64,000 bases of DNA from Paraplanobispora siamensis (GCF_016863175.1 NZ_BOOJ01000027.1:124001-188000), one strand, 5' to 3'; counted from the stretch's first letter, positions 21,054 to 31,379 are shown. Notes: a model not told the origin generated them from the sequence alone. Numbers and translations are program-made.

Positions 21054-21838
21054 GGCTGCAGGCCGTCGACGTCAGGCTCGGCTACGGCGATCGCGTCGTC
21101 GTCGACGGTCTCGATCTCGGGATCGAGGCCGGGACGGTCACCACGATCATCGGGCCGAACGGGTGCGGCAAGTCCACCCTGCTGCGCGCGCTGGGCCGGC
21201 TCCTGAAGCCCTCCGGCGGGGAGGTCCTGCTGGACGGCAAGCGCATCGACCGCATGCCCACCAAGGAGGTCGCCAGGATCCTGGGCGTGCTCCCGCAGGC
21301 GCCGACCGCTCCCGAGGGCCTGACCGTGGCCGACCTGGTGGCCAGGGGACGGCACCCGCACCAGACGTGGTACCGGCAGTGGTCCTCCGACGACGAGGCG
21401 GCGGTGGGCGAGGCGCTGTCCATGACCGGCCTGGGCGACCTGGGCGAGCGTCCCCTGGACGAGCTGTCGGGCGGCCAGCGCCAGCGCGCGTGGATCTCCA
21501 TGGCCCTGGCCCAGGGCACCGACCTGCTGCTGCTCGACGAGCCGACGACCTTCCTGGACCTGGCCCATCAGATCGAGGTGCTGGAACTGGTCCGCAGACT
21601 CCACGGCGAGCTCGGCCGCACCGTCGTGATGGTCCTGCACGACCTCAACCTCGCCGCCCGCTACGCCGACCGCCTGGTCGCCATGCGCGCCGGCAAGGTC
21701 GTCGCCGCCGGCACCCCCTCCGAGGTCCTCACCGAGTCACTGCTGGCGGAGGTCTTCGACCTCGACGCCAAGGTCATCGAAGACCCCGTGGCCGGCACCC
21801 CCCTCGTCGTCCCCATCGGCACCCGCCCCCACGCCTGA
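21050..21838 (+). CDS. Siderophore ABC transporter ATP-binding protein
   Basis: 262 residues, FepC/FecE-type ATPase. Walker [10 protein letters not shown] (residues 34-42), Q-loop [14 protein letters not shown], signature [11 protein letters not shown], Walker [14 protein letters not shown] and H-switch [11 protein letters not shown] are complete. Its ATG overlaps the stop of the second permease. It is the last gene of the three-gene iron operon; an imperfect 22-bp hairpin follows. Confidence 0.97.
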   Translation: MRLQAVDVRLGYGDRVVVDGLDLGIEAGTVTTIIGPNGCGKSTLLRALGRLLKPSGGEVLLDGKRIDRMPTKEVARILGVLPQAPTAPEGLTVADLVARGRHPHQTWYRQWSSDDEAAVGEALSMTGLGDLGERPLDELSGGQRQRAWISMALAQGTDLLLLDEPTTFLDLAHQIEVLELVRRLHGELGRTVVMVLHDLNLAARYADRLVAMRAGKVVAAGTPSEVLTESLLAEVFDLDAKVIEDPVAGTPLVVPIGTRPHA

Positions 21839-21892
21839 CCCCGGCGGCACGGGGAAAGAAACGCCGCGTCAGTGCGGGGCCGTGAAACACGG

Positions 21893-21953
21893 CGCCCCTC
21901 TGCCCGCTGCACCGATGGCATTCGATGGCGCCGGTGCGGCGAGGAGAGGGGCG
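21893..21953. terminator. Large imperfect hairpin between convergent ABC-ATPase and ftsY genes
   Basis: Arms 21893-21914 and 21932-21953 pair at 19 of 22 positions around a 17-base loop, in the only gap between these convergent genes. Confidence 0.65.
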
Positions 21954-21981
21954 GTGCGGGTCGGCGCCCTTGGGCGGCGGG

Positions 21982-23157
21982 TCAGTCGCCGAGGAGGGCG
22001 TCGACGAAGACCTCGGGGTCGAAGGGGGCGAGGTCGTCGGGGCCCTCGCCGAGGCCGACGAGCTTGACGGGGACGCCCAGCTCGCGTTGGACGGAGATGA
22101 CGATGCCGCCCTTGGCGGTGCCGTCGAGCTTGGTCAGGGCGATGCCGGTGATGTTGACGACCTCGGCGAACACCTGGGCCTGGCGCATGCCGTTCTGGCC
22201 GGTGGTGGCGTCGAGGACGAGCAGCACCTCGTCGACCGTGGCCTTCTTCTCGATGACGCGCTTGACCTTGCCGAGCTCGTCCATCAGGCCGGTCTTGGTG
22301 TGCAGGCGGCCCGCGGTGTCCACGATCACCACGTCGGCCTTGACCTCCATGCCCTTGGCCACGGCGTCGAACGCCACGGAGGCCGGGTCGCCGCCCTCCG
22401 GGCCGCGCACGACCTCGGCGCCCACCCGGTCGCCCCAGGTCTGGAGCTGGTCGGCGGCCGCGGCGCGGAAGGTGTCGGCGGCGCCGAGCACGACGTGCTT
22501 GCCGTCGCCGACCAGCGAGCGGGCCAGCTTGCCGGTGGTGGTGGTCTTGCCGGTGCCGTTGACGCCGACCACGAGGGCCACCGCCGGGCGCTCGCCGTGC
22601 TTGACGACGTGCAGCGTGCGGTCCATGTCGGGGCCGATCTGGGCGAGCAACTGCTCCTTGAGCAGGCCCCGCACCTCCTCGGGGGTCCGGCTGCCCAGTA
22701 CCTTCACGCGCGTGCGCAGTTCCTCGACCATCACCTGGGTGGGTGCGATGCCCACGTCGGCGCCGATCAGGGTCTCCTCGATCTCGTCCCAGACGTCGTC
22801 GTCGAGACGGTCGCGGGAGAGCAGCTCCAGCAGTCCCTTGCCGAGGGTGGTCTGCGAGCGGGCCAGGCGGGCGCGCAGCCGTACCATCCGGCCGGCCGAC
22901 GGCGGCGGGACCTCGATCTCCGGCGCGACCGGAGGCTCGATCGTCCGTGCCGGGGGCGGGACGGTGGTCGTCGTCGCCTCGTCCTCCTTGACGGCGCCCC
23001 TGGGCGGCGCCTGCTCCCGGGGAGGCAGCGGCGGGGCCTCGGGCGGCTTGACCGGCGGGGGCGCCTTGCGCGACTGCCGGAACAGCAGGAACATGCCGCC
23101 CGCCGTCAGCACGACGACGAGGGCGATGACCAGGATCAGGCCGAGATAGCTCTCCAC
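21982..23157 (-). CDS. ftsY: Signal recognition particle receptor FtsY
   Basis: 391 residues. An N-terminal transmembrane segment (about 5-27) and a Pro-rich linker (about 31-88) replace the acidic A domain of E. coli, typical of actinobacterial FtsY. The NG domain follows: helical N domain from about 95, G1 GVNGTGKTTT (198-207), DTFRAAAADQL, DTAGRLHTK and TKLDGTAKGG. It docks the SRP-ribosome complex at the membrane. It lies about 80 bp downstream of smc on the same strand, the usual actinobacterial order. Confidence 0.97.
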   Translation of the reverse strand: MESYLGLILVIALVVVLTAGGMFLLFRQSRKAPPPVKPPEAPPLPPREQAPPRGAVKEDEATTTTVPPPARTIEPPVAPEIEVPPPSAGRMVRLRARLARSQTTLGKGLLELLSRDRLDDDVWDEIEETLIGADVGIAPTQVMVEELRTRVKVLGSRTPEEVRGLLKEQLLAQIGPDMDRTLHVVKHGERPAVALVVGVNGTGKTTTTGKLARSLVGDGKHVVLGAADTFRAAAADQLQTWGDRVGAEVVRGPEGGDPASVAFDAVAKGMEVKADVVIVDTAGRLHTKTGLMDELGKVKRVIEKKATVDEVLLVLDATTGQNGMRQAQVFAEVVNITGIALTKLDGTAKGGIVISVQRELGVPVKLVGLGEGPDDLAPFDPEVFVDALLGD

Positions 23158-23240
23158 AACCGCCTAGTTTCCCAGACGGAGAGTCCTAGTCCGACCTCCG
23201 GCCCGCCGCACGGCGTTTTCCCGGACGGAGACCCGCCCGC

Positions 23241-26200
23241 TCAGACGGCTTCCTGCTCCCGGAGCCGCTGGCTGATGACCTGGGTGACGCCGTCCCCCCG
23301 CATCGACACGCCGTACAGCGCGTCGGCGATCTCCATCGTCCGCTTCTGGTGGGTGATGATGATGATCTGCGACGTCTGGCGCAGCTCCTCGAAGAGGGTC
23401 AGCAACCGCTGGGTGTTGGTGTCGTCCAGGGCGGCCTCGACCTCGTCCATCACGTAGAACGGCGAGGGCCGGGCCTTGAAGATGGCCACCAGGAACGCCA
23501 CCGCGGTCAGCGAGCGCTCACCGCCCGACAGCAGCGACAGCCGCTTGACCTTCTTGCCCGGCGGCCGGGCCTCGACCTCGACGCCGGTGGTCAGCATGTT
23601 CTCCGGGTCGGTGAGCACCAGCCTGCCCTCGCCGCCGGGGAACACCCGCGTGAAGATCGTCTCGAACTCGCGGGCCACGTCCTCGTAGGCGGCGGCGAAC
23701 ACCTGCTCGACCCGCTCGTCGACCTCCTTGACGACCAGCAGGAGGTCGCGGCGGGTCTTCTTGAGGTCCTCCAGCTGCGAGGTGAGGAAGGCGTGCCGCT
23801 CCTCCAGGGCCGCGAACTCCTCCAGCGCGAGCGGGTTGACCTTGCCGAGCTGGGCCATCTGCCGGTCGGCCGCCCTGGCCCGCTTCTCCTGCTCCTCGCG
23901 GACGTACGGCACCGGCTCGCCGTCGGCCGACGGCACCGGCTCGTCGGGACCGTACTCGGCGATGAGGGTCTCGGGCTCGACGCCGTACTCCTCGACGGCG
24001 CGGGTCTCCAGCTGCTCCAGGCGCAGCCGCTGCTCGGTCCTGGCCATCTCGCTGCCGTGCACCCGGTTCACCAGCTTGTCCAGCTCACCGGTCAGCTCAC
24101 GGACCCGGGCCCGGACGGTCTTGAGCGCGGCGTCGATCTGCCCGCGCGCCTGCTCGGCCTCGTCGCGTTCGGCGGCGGCCGCGGTGAGCGAGGCCTCCAG
24201 CGCGCTGAGAACGCGCTCGGCGCCCCGGACGACCGCCTGGGCCAGACGGGCCTGCCGCAGGCGCCGCTCGCGCAGCTCGGCCGCTCTGGCCCGCTCCTCG
24301 CGCTCGCGCGCCGCCGCCCGCATCAGCCCCTCGGCCCTGCCGGACAGGCCCCTGACGCGTTCCTCGGCCGTGCGCACGGCCAGCCGGGCCTCCATCTCGG
24401 ACTGCCGGGCCACCTCGCAGACCTCGGCGAGCTCGTCGCGGATCTCGGTGCCCGGCTCGGCCTCCGGCTCCGCGGCGCCCTCCGCGGTGGCGAGCCGTTC
24501 CTCCAGCTCCGCCAGCTCGGCCATGCTTCGCCCGCGCGCCTCCTCGGCGGCCCGCACACCCGCGGCCAGGCGCGTGCACTCCTCGCGGGCGGCCGTGGCC
24601 GCGGCACCGAGCTGGGCCAGCCGCCGGGCCGCGGCGGCGGCCCGCTGGTCGGCGTCGCGCTGCCTGGACCGGACGGCGTCCAGCGCGGCCTGCGCCGCGT
24701 TGACGCCGGACTGGGCGGTCTGCACACCCGTCTGGGCCTCGGCCACCCCGGCCTGGGCGGCCTCCACGGCGAGCCGGGCCTCCTCCTCGGCCTGGGCGGC
24801 CTCCTCCATGGCCGCCGCCGTCCGCTCGGCGGCGAGGCGGGCCCGCGCCAGGTCGGCGGCCGCCTCGTCCAGCGCGGCCCGCATCTGCAGGGCGGAGGAG
24901 CCCGCGGCTCCCCCGCCGGTGACGGCGTGGGAGCCCAGCAGGTCTCCGGACTTGGTCACGGCCCGCAGGTGCGGCCACTGCTCGACCGTCTTCCTGGCCG
25001 CCTGCAGGTCGTCGACCACCAGCACGTCGGCCAGCAGGTGGGAGACGGCCGCCCGCAGCTCGGCGGGGACGGTCACCAGGTCGGCCGCCCACTCGGCCCC
25101 GGGCACCGGGACCGGTCCGGCCGGGGGCGGCGGGCCTCCGGCGGCCACGAGCAGGGCCGCCCGGCCCTCCTGCTCCGCCCGCAGGAACTCCAGGGCGTCC
25201 ACCGCGCTCTGCAGCGACTCCACCGCGACCGCCTCGGCCGCGGCTCCGAGCACGGCGGCCACGGCCACCTCGGCGCCCGGCCGTACGGTCATCGTCGCCG
25301 CGACCGGGCCCAGCACCCCGGCCAGGTCGGCGGCCAGCAGCGCGGCGCCGCCGTCGGCGCCTCTGGACAGGCCCAGCTCCAGCGCCTCGGCGCGGGCCTC
25401 CAGCGCGGCGGCCTGGCGCTGCGCCTCCTGGTCGGCGGCACGCGCGGCGGTCAGGGCGGCTCGGGCGGAGCCCAGCGCCGCGTTCGGACCCGCGACGGCC
25501 GCCTTGGCCTCCTCCACCACGGCCTTGGCCGTCTCGACGGCGTGCCTGGCCTCCTCGACGGCCTCCAGGGCCGTCTCCAGCTCCTCGGCGAGGGCGGGGT
25601 CGGCGGCGGGGTCGGCCTGCTCCTGACCGGCGTGCTCGGCCTCGGCCAGCTCGGCCCGCCGCTCGGCCTCGGCCAGCGAACGCGCCAGCCGGCCGATCTC
25701 CTCCTCGGCGGCGTCCGCGCGGCTGCGCACCGCGCCGACCTGGCCCCGGAGCCGGGCGAGCCCCTCGCGGCGGTCGGCGGCGGCGCGGGCCTCGGCGGTC
25801 AGCCGGCGCTCCTCGGCGGCCAGCGCCCCCTCGGCCTCGGTCCTGCGGGCCACGGCGCGGGCCAGGGTCTCGCGCTCCTGGTCGAGCAGCTCGTCCAGCA
25901 CCCGCTCCTGCTCGCGGATCTCCTCGGCCTCGCGCTCGTAGTCCTCCGGATCGCGCCCGCGCCGCTCCACGGCGCCCTCGGCGGCGTGGCGGTGCCGTTC
26001 GGCGGCCAGCCCGGCCAGGCCGCGCAGCCGTTCGCGGATCGAGGAGAGCCGGAAGTAGGCCTCCTGGGCCGCGGCCAGGCGGGGCTGGGCCTCGGCCTCC
26101 GCCTGCTCCAGCTCGGCCTCGCTCTGCTGGCTCTGCTCCAGCTCCTCCTCCACGGCCCTGCGGCGGGCGAGGATCGCGGCCTCGTCGGCGGCCTCTCGCT

Positions 26201-26924
26201 CCAGGGTGGTCCGCAGGATGAGCACGTCGTCGGCCAGCAGGCGCAGCCGGGCGTCGCGCAGGTCGGCCTGGATGACGGCGGCCTTACGGGCGATCTCGGC
26301 CTGGCGGCCCAGCGGCTTGAGCTGGCGGCGCAGCTCGGCGGTGAGGTCCTGCACGCGGTTGAGGTTGGCCTGCATGGCGTCCAGCTTCCGCAGCGCCTTC
26401 TCCTTGCGCTTGCGGTGCTTCAGGACCCCGGCGGCCTCCTCGATGAACGCCCTGCGGTCCTCCGGACCGGCGTGCAGCACCTGGTCGAGCTGGCCCTGGC
26501 CCACGATGACGTGCATCTCGCGGCCGATGCCGGAGTCCGACAGCAGCTCCTGGATGTCGAGCAGGCGGCAGGTGTCGCCGTTGATGGCGTACTCGCTCTG
26601 GCCGGCCCGGAACATCAGGCGGCTGATCGTCACCTCGGTGTAGTCGATCGGCAGGGCGCCGTCGGAGTTGTCGATGGTGAGCGTGACCTCGGCGCGGCCC
26701 AGCGGGGCCCGCGAGGAGGTCCCGGCGAAGATGACGTCCTCCATCTTGCCGCCGCGCAGCGACTTGGCGCTGTGCTCGCCCATGACCCAGGCCAGTGCGT
26801 CGACGACGTTGGACTTGCCCGAGCCGTTGGGGCCCACGACGGCGGTGATGCCGGGCTCGAAGCGCAGGGTGGTGGCCGAGGCGAAGGACTTGAAGCCGCG
26901 CAGGGTGAGGGTCTTCAAATACAT
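23241..26924 (-). CDS. smc: Chromosome segregation ATPase SMC
   Basis: 1227 residues, full length. Walker A GPNGSGKSN near residue 32-40, two long Ala/Glu/Arg-rich coiled coils, a hinge at roughly 500-680, and the C-terminal head with signature LSGGER (from about 1132), Walker B DEVEAALDD (about 1160) and a D-loop. SMC forms the condensin-like complex with ScpAB. The strand opposite carries a very long open frame that is only a codon-composition shadow. Confidence 0.97.
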   Translation of the reverse strand: MYLKTLTLRGFKSFASATTLRFEPGITAVVGPNGSGKSNVVDALAWVMGEHSAKSLRGGKMEDVIFAGTSSRAPLGRAEVTLTIDNSDGALPIDYTEVTISRLMFRAGQSEYAINGDTCRLLDIQELLSDSGIGREMHVIVGQGQLDQVLHAGPEDRRAFIEEAAGVLKHRKRKEKALRKLDAMQANLNRVQDLTAELRRQLKPLGRQAEIARKAAVIQADLRDARLRLLADDVLILRTTLEREAADEAAILARRRAVEEELEQSQQSEAELEQAEAEAQPRLAAAQEAYFRLSSIRERLRGLAGLAAERHRHAAEGAVERRGRDPEDYEREAEEIREQERVLDELLDQERETLARAVARRTEAEGALAAEERRLTAEARAAADRREGLARLRGQVGAVRSRADAAEEEIGRLARSLAEAERRAELAEAEHAGQEQADPAADPALAEELETALEAVEEARHAVETAKAVVEEAKAAVAGPNAALGSARAALTAARAADQEAQRQAAALEARAEALELGLSRGADGGAALLAADLAGVLGPVAATMTVRPGAEVAVAAVLGAAAEAVAVESLQSAVDALEFLRAEQEGRAALLVAAGGPPPPAGPVPVPGAEWAADLVTVPAELRAAVSHLLADVLVVDDLQAARKTVEQWPHLRAVTKSGDLLGSHAVTGGGAAGSSALQMRAALDEAAADLARARLAAERTAAAMEEAAQAEEEARLAVEAAQAGVAEAQTGVQTAQSGVNAAQAALDAVRSRQRDADQRAAAAARRLAQLGAAATAAREECTRLAAGVRAAEEARGRSMAELAELEERLATAEGAAEPEAEPGTEIRDELAEVCEVARQSEMEARLAVRTAEERVRGLSGRAEGLMRAAAREREERARAAELRERRLRQARLAQAVVRGAERVLSALEASLTAAAAERDEAEQARGQIDAALKTVRARVRELTGELDKLVNRVHGSEMARTEQRLRLEQLETRAVEEYGVEPETLIAEYGPDEPVPSADGEPVPYVREEQEKRARAADRQMAQLGKVNPLALEEFAALEERHAFLTSQLEDLKKTRRDLLLVVKEVDERVEQVFAAAYEDVAREFETIFTRVFPGGEGRLVLTDPENMLTTGVEVEARPPGKKVKRLSLLSGGERSLTAVAFLVAIFKARPSPFYVMDEVEAALDDTNTQRLLTLFEELRQTSQIIIITHQKRTMEIADALYGVSMRGDGVTQVISQRLREQEAV

Positions 26925-27012
26925 GGAAACCCCCTCATCCCCTGTGGCCGTGCGAGGGGAAGACTACCGTTCTTCGCCCGCGCCCGCCCGTGCACGGCCT
27001 ATGGTGCCCTGC

Positions 27013-27810
27013 ATGGATGCGGAACACGGCGAGGGGGAAGCTCCACAACCCATTCGAAGTGGGAAAAAGCCCCTCAAACGCAGAGGCTTTCTACTCACCG
27101 GCGGGCTGGCGCTGGCAGGCCTGGGAGGCGTCGCCCTCATCGGACCGGACGGCGTCCGCGACGCCTACGGGCAGATCCGGTGCGGCAGGTCGCCCGATCC
27201 CCCGGACACGGCCCCGGGGGCCCGCCAGCAGGCCACCCTGGACGGCCGCCGGGTGGTGATCGGGTTCCCGCCGAACGCGCGGGGCCGGATCCCCGTGGTG
27301 ATCATGCTGCAGGAGACCGGGGGCGACGCGCTGACCCCGTTCGACCGGTACGCCGTCGACCGCTATCTCGCGGCGGGCGGCGAGCGCTTCGCGGTGGCCT
27401 CAGTCGACGACTGGCCCTCCGCCGACCTGACCGGCACGCTCCTGCCCTATCTGCACGGCTGCGGCCTCGACACCCGGCGCATAGGCCTGCTGGGCTGGTC
27501 GGCCGGGGGCGCCGGAGCGCTGCGGCTGGCCGCCGAGCTGGGCGGGGAGCAGGTCGCGGCCGTGGCGGCGGCCTCGCCGGCCGTCACCGCGGCGCGGGCG
27601 CCGCTGCGGGAGCTGGTGGACATCCCCGTCTGGCTGGGCTGCGGGGACGCCGACGGATGGGCGCAGCAGACAGTGACGATGCTGAAGGGTCTGCAGGCCC
27701 TGGGCGCACCGGCCGAGGGCGGCATATCGCGCGGATGCGACGACACGGCCTACCGCCGGCGGATCCTGCCCGACCAGCTGGCCTTCCTGTCACGCCACGT
27801 CACAACGTGA
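27013..27810 (+). CDS. Exported alpha/beta hydrolase with Tat-like signal
   Basis: 265 residues. The N-terminus carries a twin-arginine motif KRRGFLLTG followed by a hydrophobic stretch (LALAGLGGVALIG), predicting Tat export. The mature part reads as a small esterase: VVIMLQETGGD (oxyanion strand), the nucleophile elbow GWSAGG, and an acid region VWLGCGDADGW. A catalytic His is less obvious. Substrate is unknown. An ATG four codons upstream is an alternative start, and neither has a strong ribosome site. A 19-bp tandem repeat spans its stop codon and a T-rich terminator follows. Confidence 0.75.
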   Translation: MDAEHGEGEAPQPIRSGKKPLKRRGFLLTGGLALAGLGGVALIGPDGVRDAYGQIRCGRSPDPPDTAPGARQQATLDGRRVVIGFPPNARGRIPVVIMLQETGGDALTPFDRYAVDRYLAAGGERFAVASVDDWPSADLTGTLLPYLHGCGLDTRRIGLLGWSAGGAGALRLAAELGGEQVAAVAAASPAVTAARAPLRELVDIPVWLGCGDADGWAQQTVTMLKGLQALGAPAEGGISRGCDDTAYRRRILPDQLAFLSRHVTT

Positions 27811-27836
27811 CGCGACAGTCACAACATGACGTGACA
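27799..27836. repeat. 19-bp tandem duplication spanning the stop codon of the Tat-type hydrolase
   Basis: Units 27799-27817 and 27818-27836 are 17/19 identical. The first contains the TGA stop (27808-27810) inside GTGACGCG. The units also contain GTCAC/GTGAC inverted repeats. Confidence 0.85.
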
Positions 27837-27855
27837 TCTGAAGGGTGACATGACA

Positions 27856-27893
27856 AGGGACGCCCTTGTGGAGGCGTCCCTGGACGGTTTTTT
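27856..27893 (+). terminator. Intrinsic terminator with T-run
   Basis: 9-bp GC-rich stem (27856-27864 with 27873-27881) and a run of six T (27888-27893), downstream of the exported hydrolase. Confidence 0.85.
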
Positions 27894-27965
27894 CAGCCCC
27901 GGTCTCGAGGCCCGTTCCACAATTCCCCGCGCCGCGCAGCAGGCGTGGGGCTGGAGGAACAGGCT

Positions 27966-28160
27966 CTAGGTGAGAGCCGGCTCGCGATCCTGCAGGCGGG
28001 TGAACGTCTCATCACGGTTGTTGGCCGTGAGCTCCTCGTTCTGGGCCTGGAGCCGGGTGAGCTCTGCCTCCAGGTCACGGATGCGCTGCTGGAGACGGCG
28101 CATTTCCGAGACCATCCGAGGGTCGGGACCGCCGACGTGGCCGAGTAGAGCCTTCGCCAT
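27966..28160 (-). CDS. Small actinobacterial coiled-coil protein
   Basis: 64 residues, start ATG with GTGGAGGA upstream. The sequence MAKALLGHVGGPDPRMVSEM is followed by one amphipathic coiled-coil helix (RRLQQRIRDLEAELTRLQAQNEELTANN). This short protein type is conserved in this chromosomal neighbourhood in related actinomycetes; no function is established. It stands between smc and acyP with its own upstream region of about 190 bp. Confidence 0.8.
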   Translation of the reverse strand: MAKALLGHVGGPDPRMVSEMRRLQQRIRDLEAELTRLQAQNEELTANNRDETFTRLQDREPALT

Positions 28161-28347
28161 GGTAAAGGGTCCTCCACGCTGAGTGACCAGACTGGTTCGC
28201 GCACTTCTTGCCGCGGGAGGGGTGCGCGTGGTTCTTATCAAGAGTCGCACCGGTGAGGGAGACGGTCAAGTTGAACACTCCGCATGGATGCACCTGTGGG
28301 CACTCTCGACGGCTAAATATACCTTATGTATCGGTTTAGGGGAAGGG

Positions 28348-28623
28348 CTAGCGCTCCGCAAAACCCACTAAATCACCTTTGGCTTCGCTCCAGCGTTCCA
28401 CAACTCCATCCACCTTCCCCGGCGTATGGCAACCCCGCAGGAGCTCCAGGAGCCTCTCCCCGGCCTCCTGCGGCCCCTCCGCCACGACCTCGACCCGGCC
28501 GTCGGCGGTGTTCCTCGCCCAGCCGACCAGGCCGAGCTCCAGCGCCCGCGCCCGCGTCCACCAGCGGAAACCCACGCCCTGCACCCGCCCCCTGACCCAG
28601 GCGGTCAGCCGAACGTCCGTCAC
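28348..28623 (-). CDS. acyP: Acylphosphatase
   Basis: 91 residues from a GTG that overlaps the mutM stop as GTGA (28620-28623). The catalytic arginine motif [11 protein letters not shown] and the catalytic asparagine in [13 protein letters not shown] are present. The enzyme hydrolyses acyl phosphates such as acetyl phosphate or 1,3-bisphosphoglycerate. Translational coupling to mutM suggests co-expression, although no metabolic link is known. Confidence 0.95.
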   Translation of the reverse strand: MTDVRLTAWVRGRVQGVGFRWWTRARALELGLVGWARNTADGRVEVVAEGPQEAGERLLELLRGCHTPGKVDGVVERWSEAKGDLVGFAER

Positions 28624-29504
28624 GATCCCGCCCTCCCGGGGGTACGGAGGCCTCGCGGCGGGGGCTGGCAGCGGGGACAACTGTAGGACGAACGGTTCAT
28701 GAACGACTCGCGGACGATCGGGGTGCCGCACCTGCGACAGGGCAGGTCACGCCGGCCGTACACGGCCAGCGAGCGGTCGAAGTAGCCGCTCTCCCCATTG
28801 ACATTCACATACAAACTGTCGAAAGATGTGCCGCCCTCGGCGAGGGCCTCGGACATCACCTCGCGGGCGGCGTCCAGCAGTTCGGCGATCTTCGGCCCGG
28901 TCAGTCTCTCCGTGGGCCGCGAGCCGTGCAGCCCGGCCCGCCACAGGGCCTCGTCGGCGTAGATGTTGCCGATCCCGCTTACCAGCGACTGGTCCAGCAG
29001 CGCCCGCTTGATCTCGGTCTGCCGGGCGCGCAGCCGCCGGGCGAACACGCCGGCGTCGAAGTGCTCCTCGAACGGGTCCGCCGCGATGTGGGTGATCGGC
29101 TCGGGGACCGGCCGGCCCGCCGAGTCGGCCAGCGCGGTCACCAGCACGTGACCGAAGGTCCGCTGGTCGACGAAGCGCAGCTCCGGACCGCCGTCGGTGA
29201 AGCTCAGGCGGATCCTCAGGTGCTTCTCCGGGGGCGAGCCCGGATCGGTCACCAGCAGCTGCCCGCTCATCCCCAGGTGCGCCAGGACGGCGTCGGAGCC
29301 GTCCAGCGGCAGCCACAGGTACTTCCCGCGGCGCTGGGCGGCGCCGACCGTACGACCCCGCAGCCGGGAGACGAACTCCTCGGCTCCGGGGACGTGCCGC
29401 CGGATCGCCCGGGGGTGGAACACCTCGGCGTGGGCCACGGTCCGCCCGGACACCCAGCGTTCCAGGCCGCGCCGTACGACCTCCACCTCGGGCAGCTCGG
29501 GCAT
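28620..29504 (-). CDS. mutM: Formamidopyrimidine-DNA glycosylase
   Basis: 294 residues. N-terminal MPELPEVE contains the catalytic Pro (after Met removal) and Glu; the H2TH domain includes [22 protein letters not shown]. The C-terminal zinc finger has the CxxC-x16-CxxC pattern (CRRCGTP ... YSCPRC). It excises 8-oxoguanine and formamidopyrimidines and nicks the abasic site. It follows rnc by about 50 bp and overlaps acyP. Confidence 0.98.
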   Translation of the reverse strand: MPELPEVEVVRRGLERWVSGRTVAHAEVFHPRAIRRHVPGAEEFVSRLRGRTVGAAQRRGKYLWLPLDGSDAVLAHLGMSGQLLVTDPGSPPEKHLRIRLSFTDGGPELRFVDQRTFGHVLVTALADSAGRPVPEPITHIAADPFEEHFDAGVFARRLRARQTEIKRALLDQSLVSGIGNIYADEALWRAGLHGSRPTERLTGPKIAELLDAAREVMSEALAEGGTSFDSLYVNVNGESGYFDRSLAVYGRRDLPCRRCGTPIVRESFMNRSSYSCPRCQPPPRGLRTPGRAGS

Positions 29505-29552
29505 GCGTCCCTCCTTCGGGAAACGGGATCCCGGGGACGGCCCCCGGTGACG

Positions 29553-30284
29553 TCAGCCGGCCGCCTGCTTCTCCTGGGCGGCCCTGATGCGGTTCCAGGC
29601 GGCCTCGGCCGCCTGCTGCTCGGCCTCCTTCTTCGAGCGGCCGGAGCCCGCGCCGTACTCCTCGCCGCCGAGGCGCACCACCGCGGTGAAGGACTTGGCG
29701 TGGTCGGGCCCGCTCTCCTCGACGTGGTACTCGGGCACGCCGAGCGACTCGGAGGCGGTCAGCTCCTGAAGGGAGGTCTTCCAGTCGAGCCCGGCGCCCA
29801 GCGAGGCCGAGCGGGTGATGAGGGCGTCGAAGAGCAGGTGGACGACGCGGAAGGACTCGTCCAGGCCCTTGTTGACGTAGACCGAGCCGATGAGGGCCTC
29901 GAGGGTGTCGGCCAGGATCGAGGACTTGTCGCGTCCTCCGGTGCCCTCCTCGCCCCGGCCGAGCCGCAGGAAGCGGCCCAGGCCCAGGTTGCGGGCCACG
30001 TCGGCGAGCGCGCGCATGTTGACCACCGCGGCCCGGAGCTTGGCCAGCTGGCCCTCGGGCAGGTCGGGGTGGTTGCGGTAGAGGGTGTCGGTGACCACCA
30101 GGCCCAGCACCGAGTCGCCCAGGAACTCCAGGCGCTCGTTGGTCGGCAGGCCGCCGTTCTCGTAGGCGTACGAGCGGTGGGTCAGCGCACGCTCCAGGAT
30201 CGCGACGTCCAGTCGCACGGACAGGATCCGCTCCAGCTCGTCCCTGGCGACCTCGACCGCCACGGGCTTCACACTTGTTGCCAC
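29553..30284 (-). CDS. rnc: Ribonuclease III
   Basis: 243 residues. RNase III domain with the signature [16 protein letters not shown] (about 48-63) and the second catalytic acidic motif in [15 protein letters not shown]. The double-stranded RNA-binding domain occupies about 165-235 ([39 protein letters not shown]). It processes rRNA precursors and structured mRNAs. Confidence 0.98.
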   Translation of the reverse strand: MATSVKPVAVEVARDELERILSVRLDVAILERALTHRSYAYENGGLPTNERLEFLGDSVLGLVVTDTLYRNHPDLPEGQLAKLRAAVVNMRALADVARNLGLGRFLRLGRGEEGTGGRDKSSILADTLEALIGSVYVNKGLDESFRVVHLLFDALITRSASLGAGLDWKTSLQELTASESLGVPEYHVEESGPDHAKSFTAVVRLGGEEYGAGSGRSKKEAEQQAAEAAWNRIRAAQEKQAAG

Positions 30285-30516
30285 GTCTTCTCCTCGCGCG
30301 AATGTTCAGCAGGTGCGCGATGGCGAGGCAAGAAGTCGGAAGTGCCTGGAAACCCTGATGACCCCGAAGACGTGGTGGGCGCCGGGAGGGCACGCGTCGC
30401 CGCGAACCCCGGCGTCCACCACAGCCGCGGGCGGACCGCCATCGCATCGGTGTGGAGACGGTGACGCCGGCCGAGGGCGGTGAGCCCCCGGCCGGCATCC
30501 GTCAGTCAGAATGCGA

Positions 30517-30696
30517 TCAGGCGGAGGGCTCGATCACCTGACGGCGGTTGTAGGTGCCGCAGGTCGGGCACGCCATGTGCGGACGCTTCGGCGAGCGGCA
30601 CTGGGGGCAGCTCACGAGCGAGACCGCGGCGGCCTTCCACTGCGACCGGCGGGAGCGAGTGTTGCTCCGCGACATCTTGCGCTTGGGGACAGCCAC
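30517..30696 (-). CDS. rpmF: 50S ribosomal protein L32
   Basis: 59 residues, GTG start ([20 protein letters not shown]) with AGGAGAG 5 bp upstream. The zinc ribbon is intact with four cysteines (CPQC at 30-33 and CPTC at 43-46), the zinc-containing form. It begins 1 bp after the DUF177 stop codon, the classic DUF177-rpmF pairing. Confidence 0.98.
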   Translation of the reverse strand: MAVPKRKMSRSNTRSRRSQWKAAAVSLVSCPQCRSPKRPHMACPTCGTYNRRQVIEPSA

Positions 30697-30697
30697 G

Positions 30698-31249
30698 TCA
30701 GCTCTCCTGATCGTTGTTATGTTCCGGTACCAGGCCTTGCAGCTTGGCCCAGCGGGCGTCGATGACCTCGTGTCCGTGGTCGGGCTCGGCGTCGGCCAGC
30801 CTGACCCCACACTGCGAGCAGAGCCCGGTGCAGTCTTCACTGCAGAGCGGGCTCAACGGCAGCGTGAGCACCACCGCGTCGCGGAAGGTGGGCTCGAGAT
30901 CGAGCAGTTCACCGTCGAGAAGCGAGTCGTCCTCGGCTGCATCCTCAGCCGAGTAGAAGAACAGCTCCTGGAACGACACCTCGGTTTCCGAGGTGACCGG
31001 TTCCAGGCACCGTGCGCACTCCCCCCGCAGCGGGGACCGCGCCGTGCCCGTGACGAGCACACCCTCCATGACCGCCTCAAGCCGGAGGTCCAGCTTCACG
31101 TCGGCGTCCTTGGGGATGCCGATCATGTCGACGCCGACGTCCGCTGGTGCCGGGAGAGTGAGATGCATCTCGCGCATCGATCCCGGTCGCCGCCCCAGAT
31201 CATGGGTGGAGACCACCCAGGGGGCTCGGGGATCAAGGTGCAGAGTCAT
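30698..31249 (-). CDS. DUF177 (YceD-like) protein
   Basis: 183 residues. The family signature is the paired-cysteine strand [24 protein letters not shown] followed by an acidic stretch and [20 protein letters not shown]. YceD-type proteins are encoded immediately upstream of rpmF across bacteria and plants and are linked to 23S rRNA metabolism. GAGAG stands 4 bp before the ATG chosen here; an ATG six codons upstream lacks a ribosome site. Confidence 0.93.
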   Translation of the reverse strand: MTLHLDPRAPWVVSTHDLGRRPGSMREMHLTLPAPADVGVDMIGIPKDADVKLDLRLEAVMEGVLVTGTARSPLRGECARCLEPVTSETEVSFQELFFYSAEDAAEDDSLLDGELLDLEPTFRDAVVLTLPLSPLCSEDCTGLCSQCGVRLADAEPDHGHEVIDARWAKLQGLVPEHNNDQES

Positions 31250-31379
31250 TACGCTCTCATCAGGCATGGCGAATCATCGCCGTCGTGCAAGGCCGAAATA
31301 AGAGAATACCAGGACCGCGACCCTGTCCTGCGAACGCCGCTCGGCCCGGGCGCGGAGCACGGGCCGGCGGCCGGGCCGA

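Noticed and set aside
23349-27848. A roughly 1,500-codon open frame antisense to smc
   Set aside because: Composition is Gly/Leu/His/Arg-rich with no motifs or ribosome site. It mirrors smc codon bias exactly and so is a shadow.
28300-28345. AT-rich TATA-containing stretch as promoter of the small coiled-coil gene
   Set aside because: No -35 element at a reasonable spacing could be identified, so no promoter is called.
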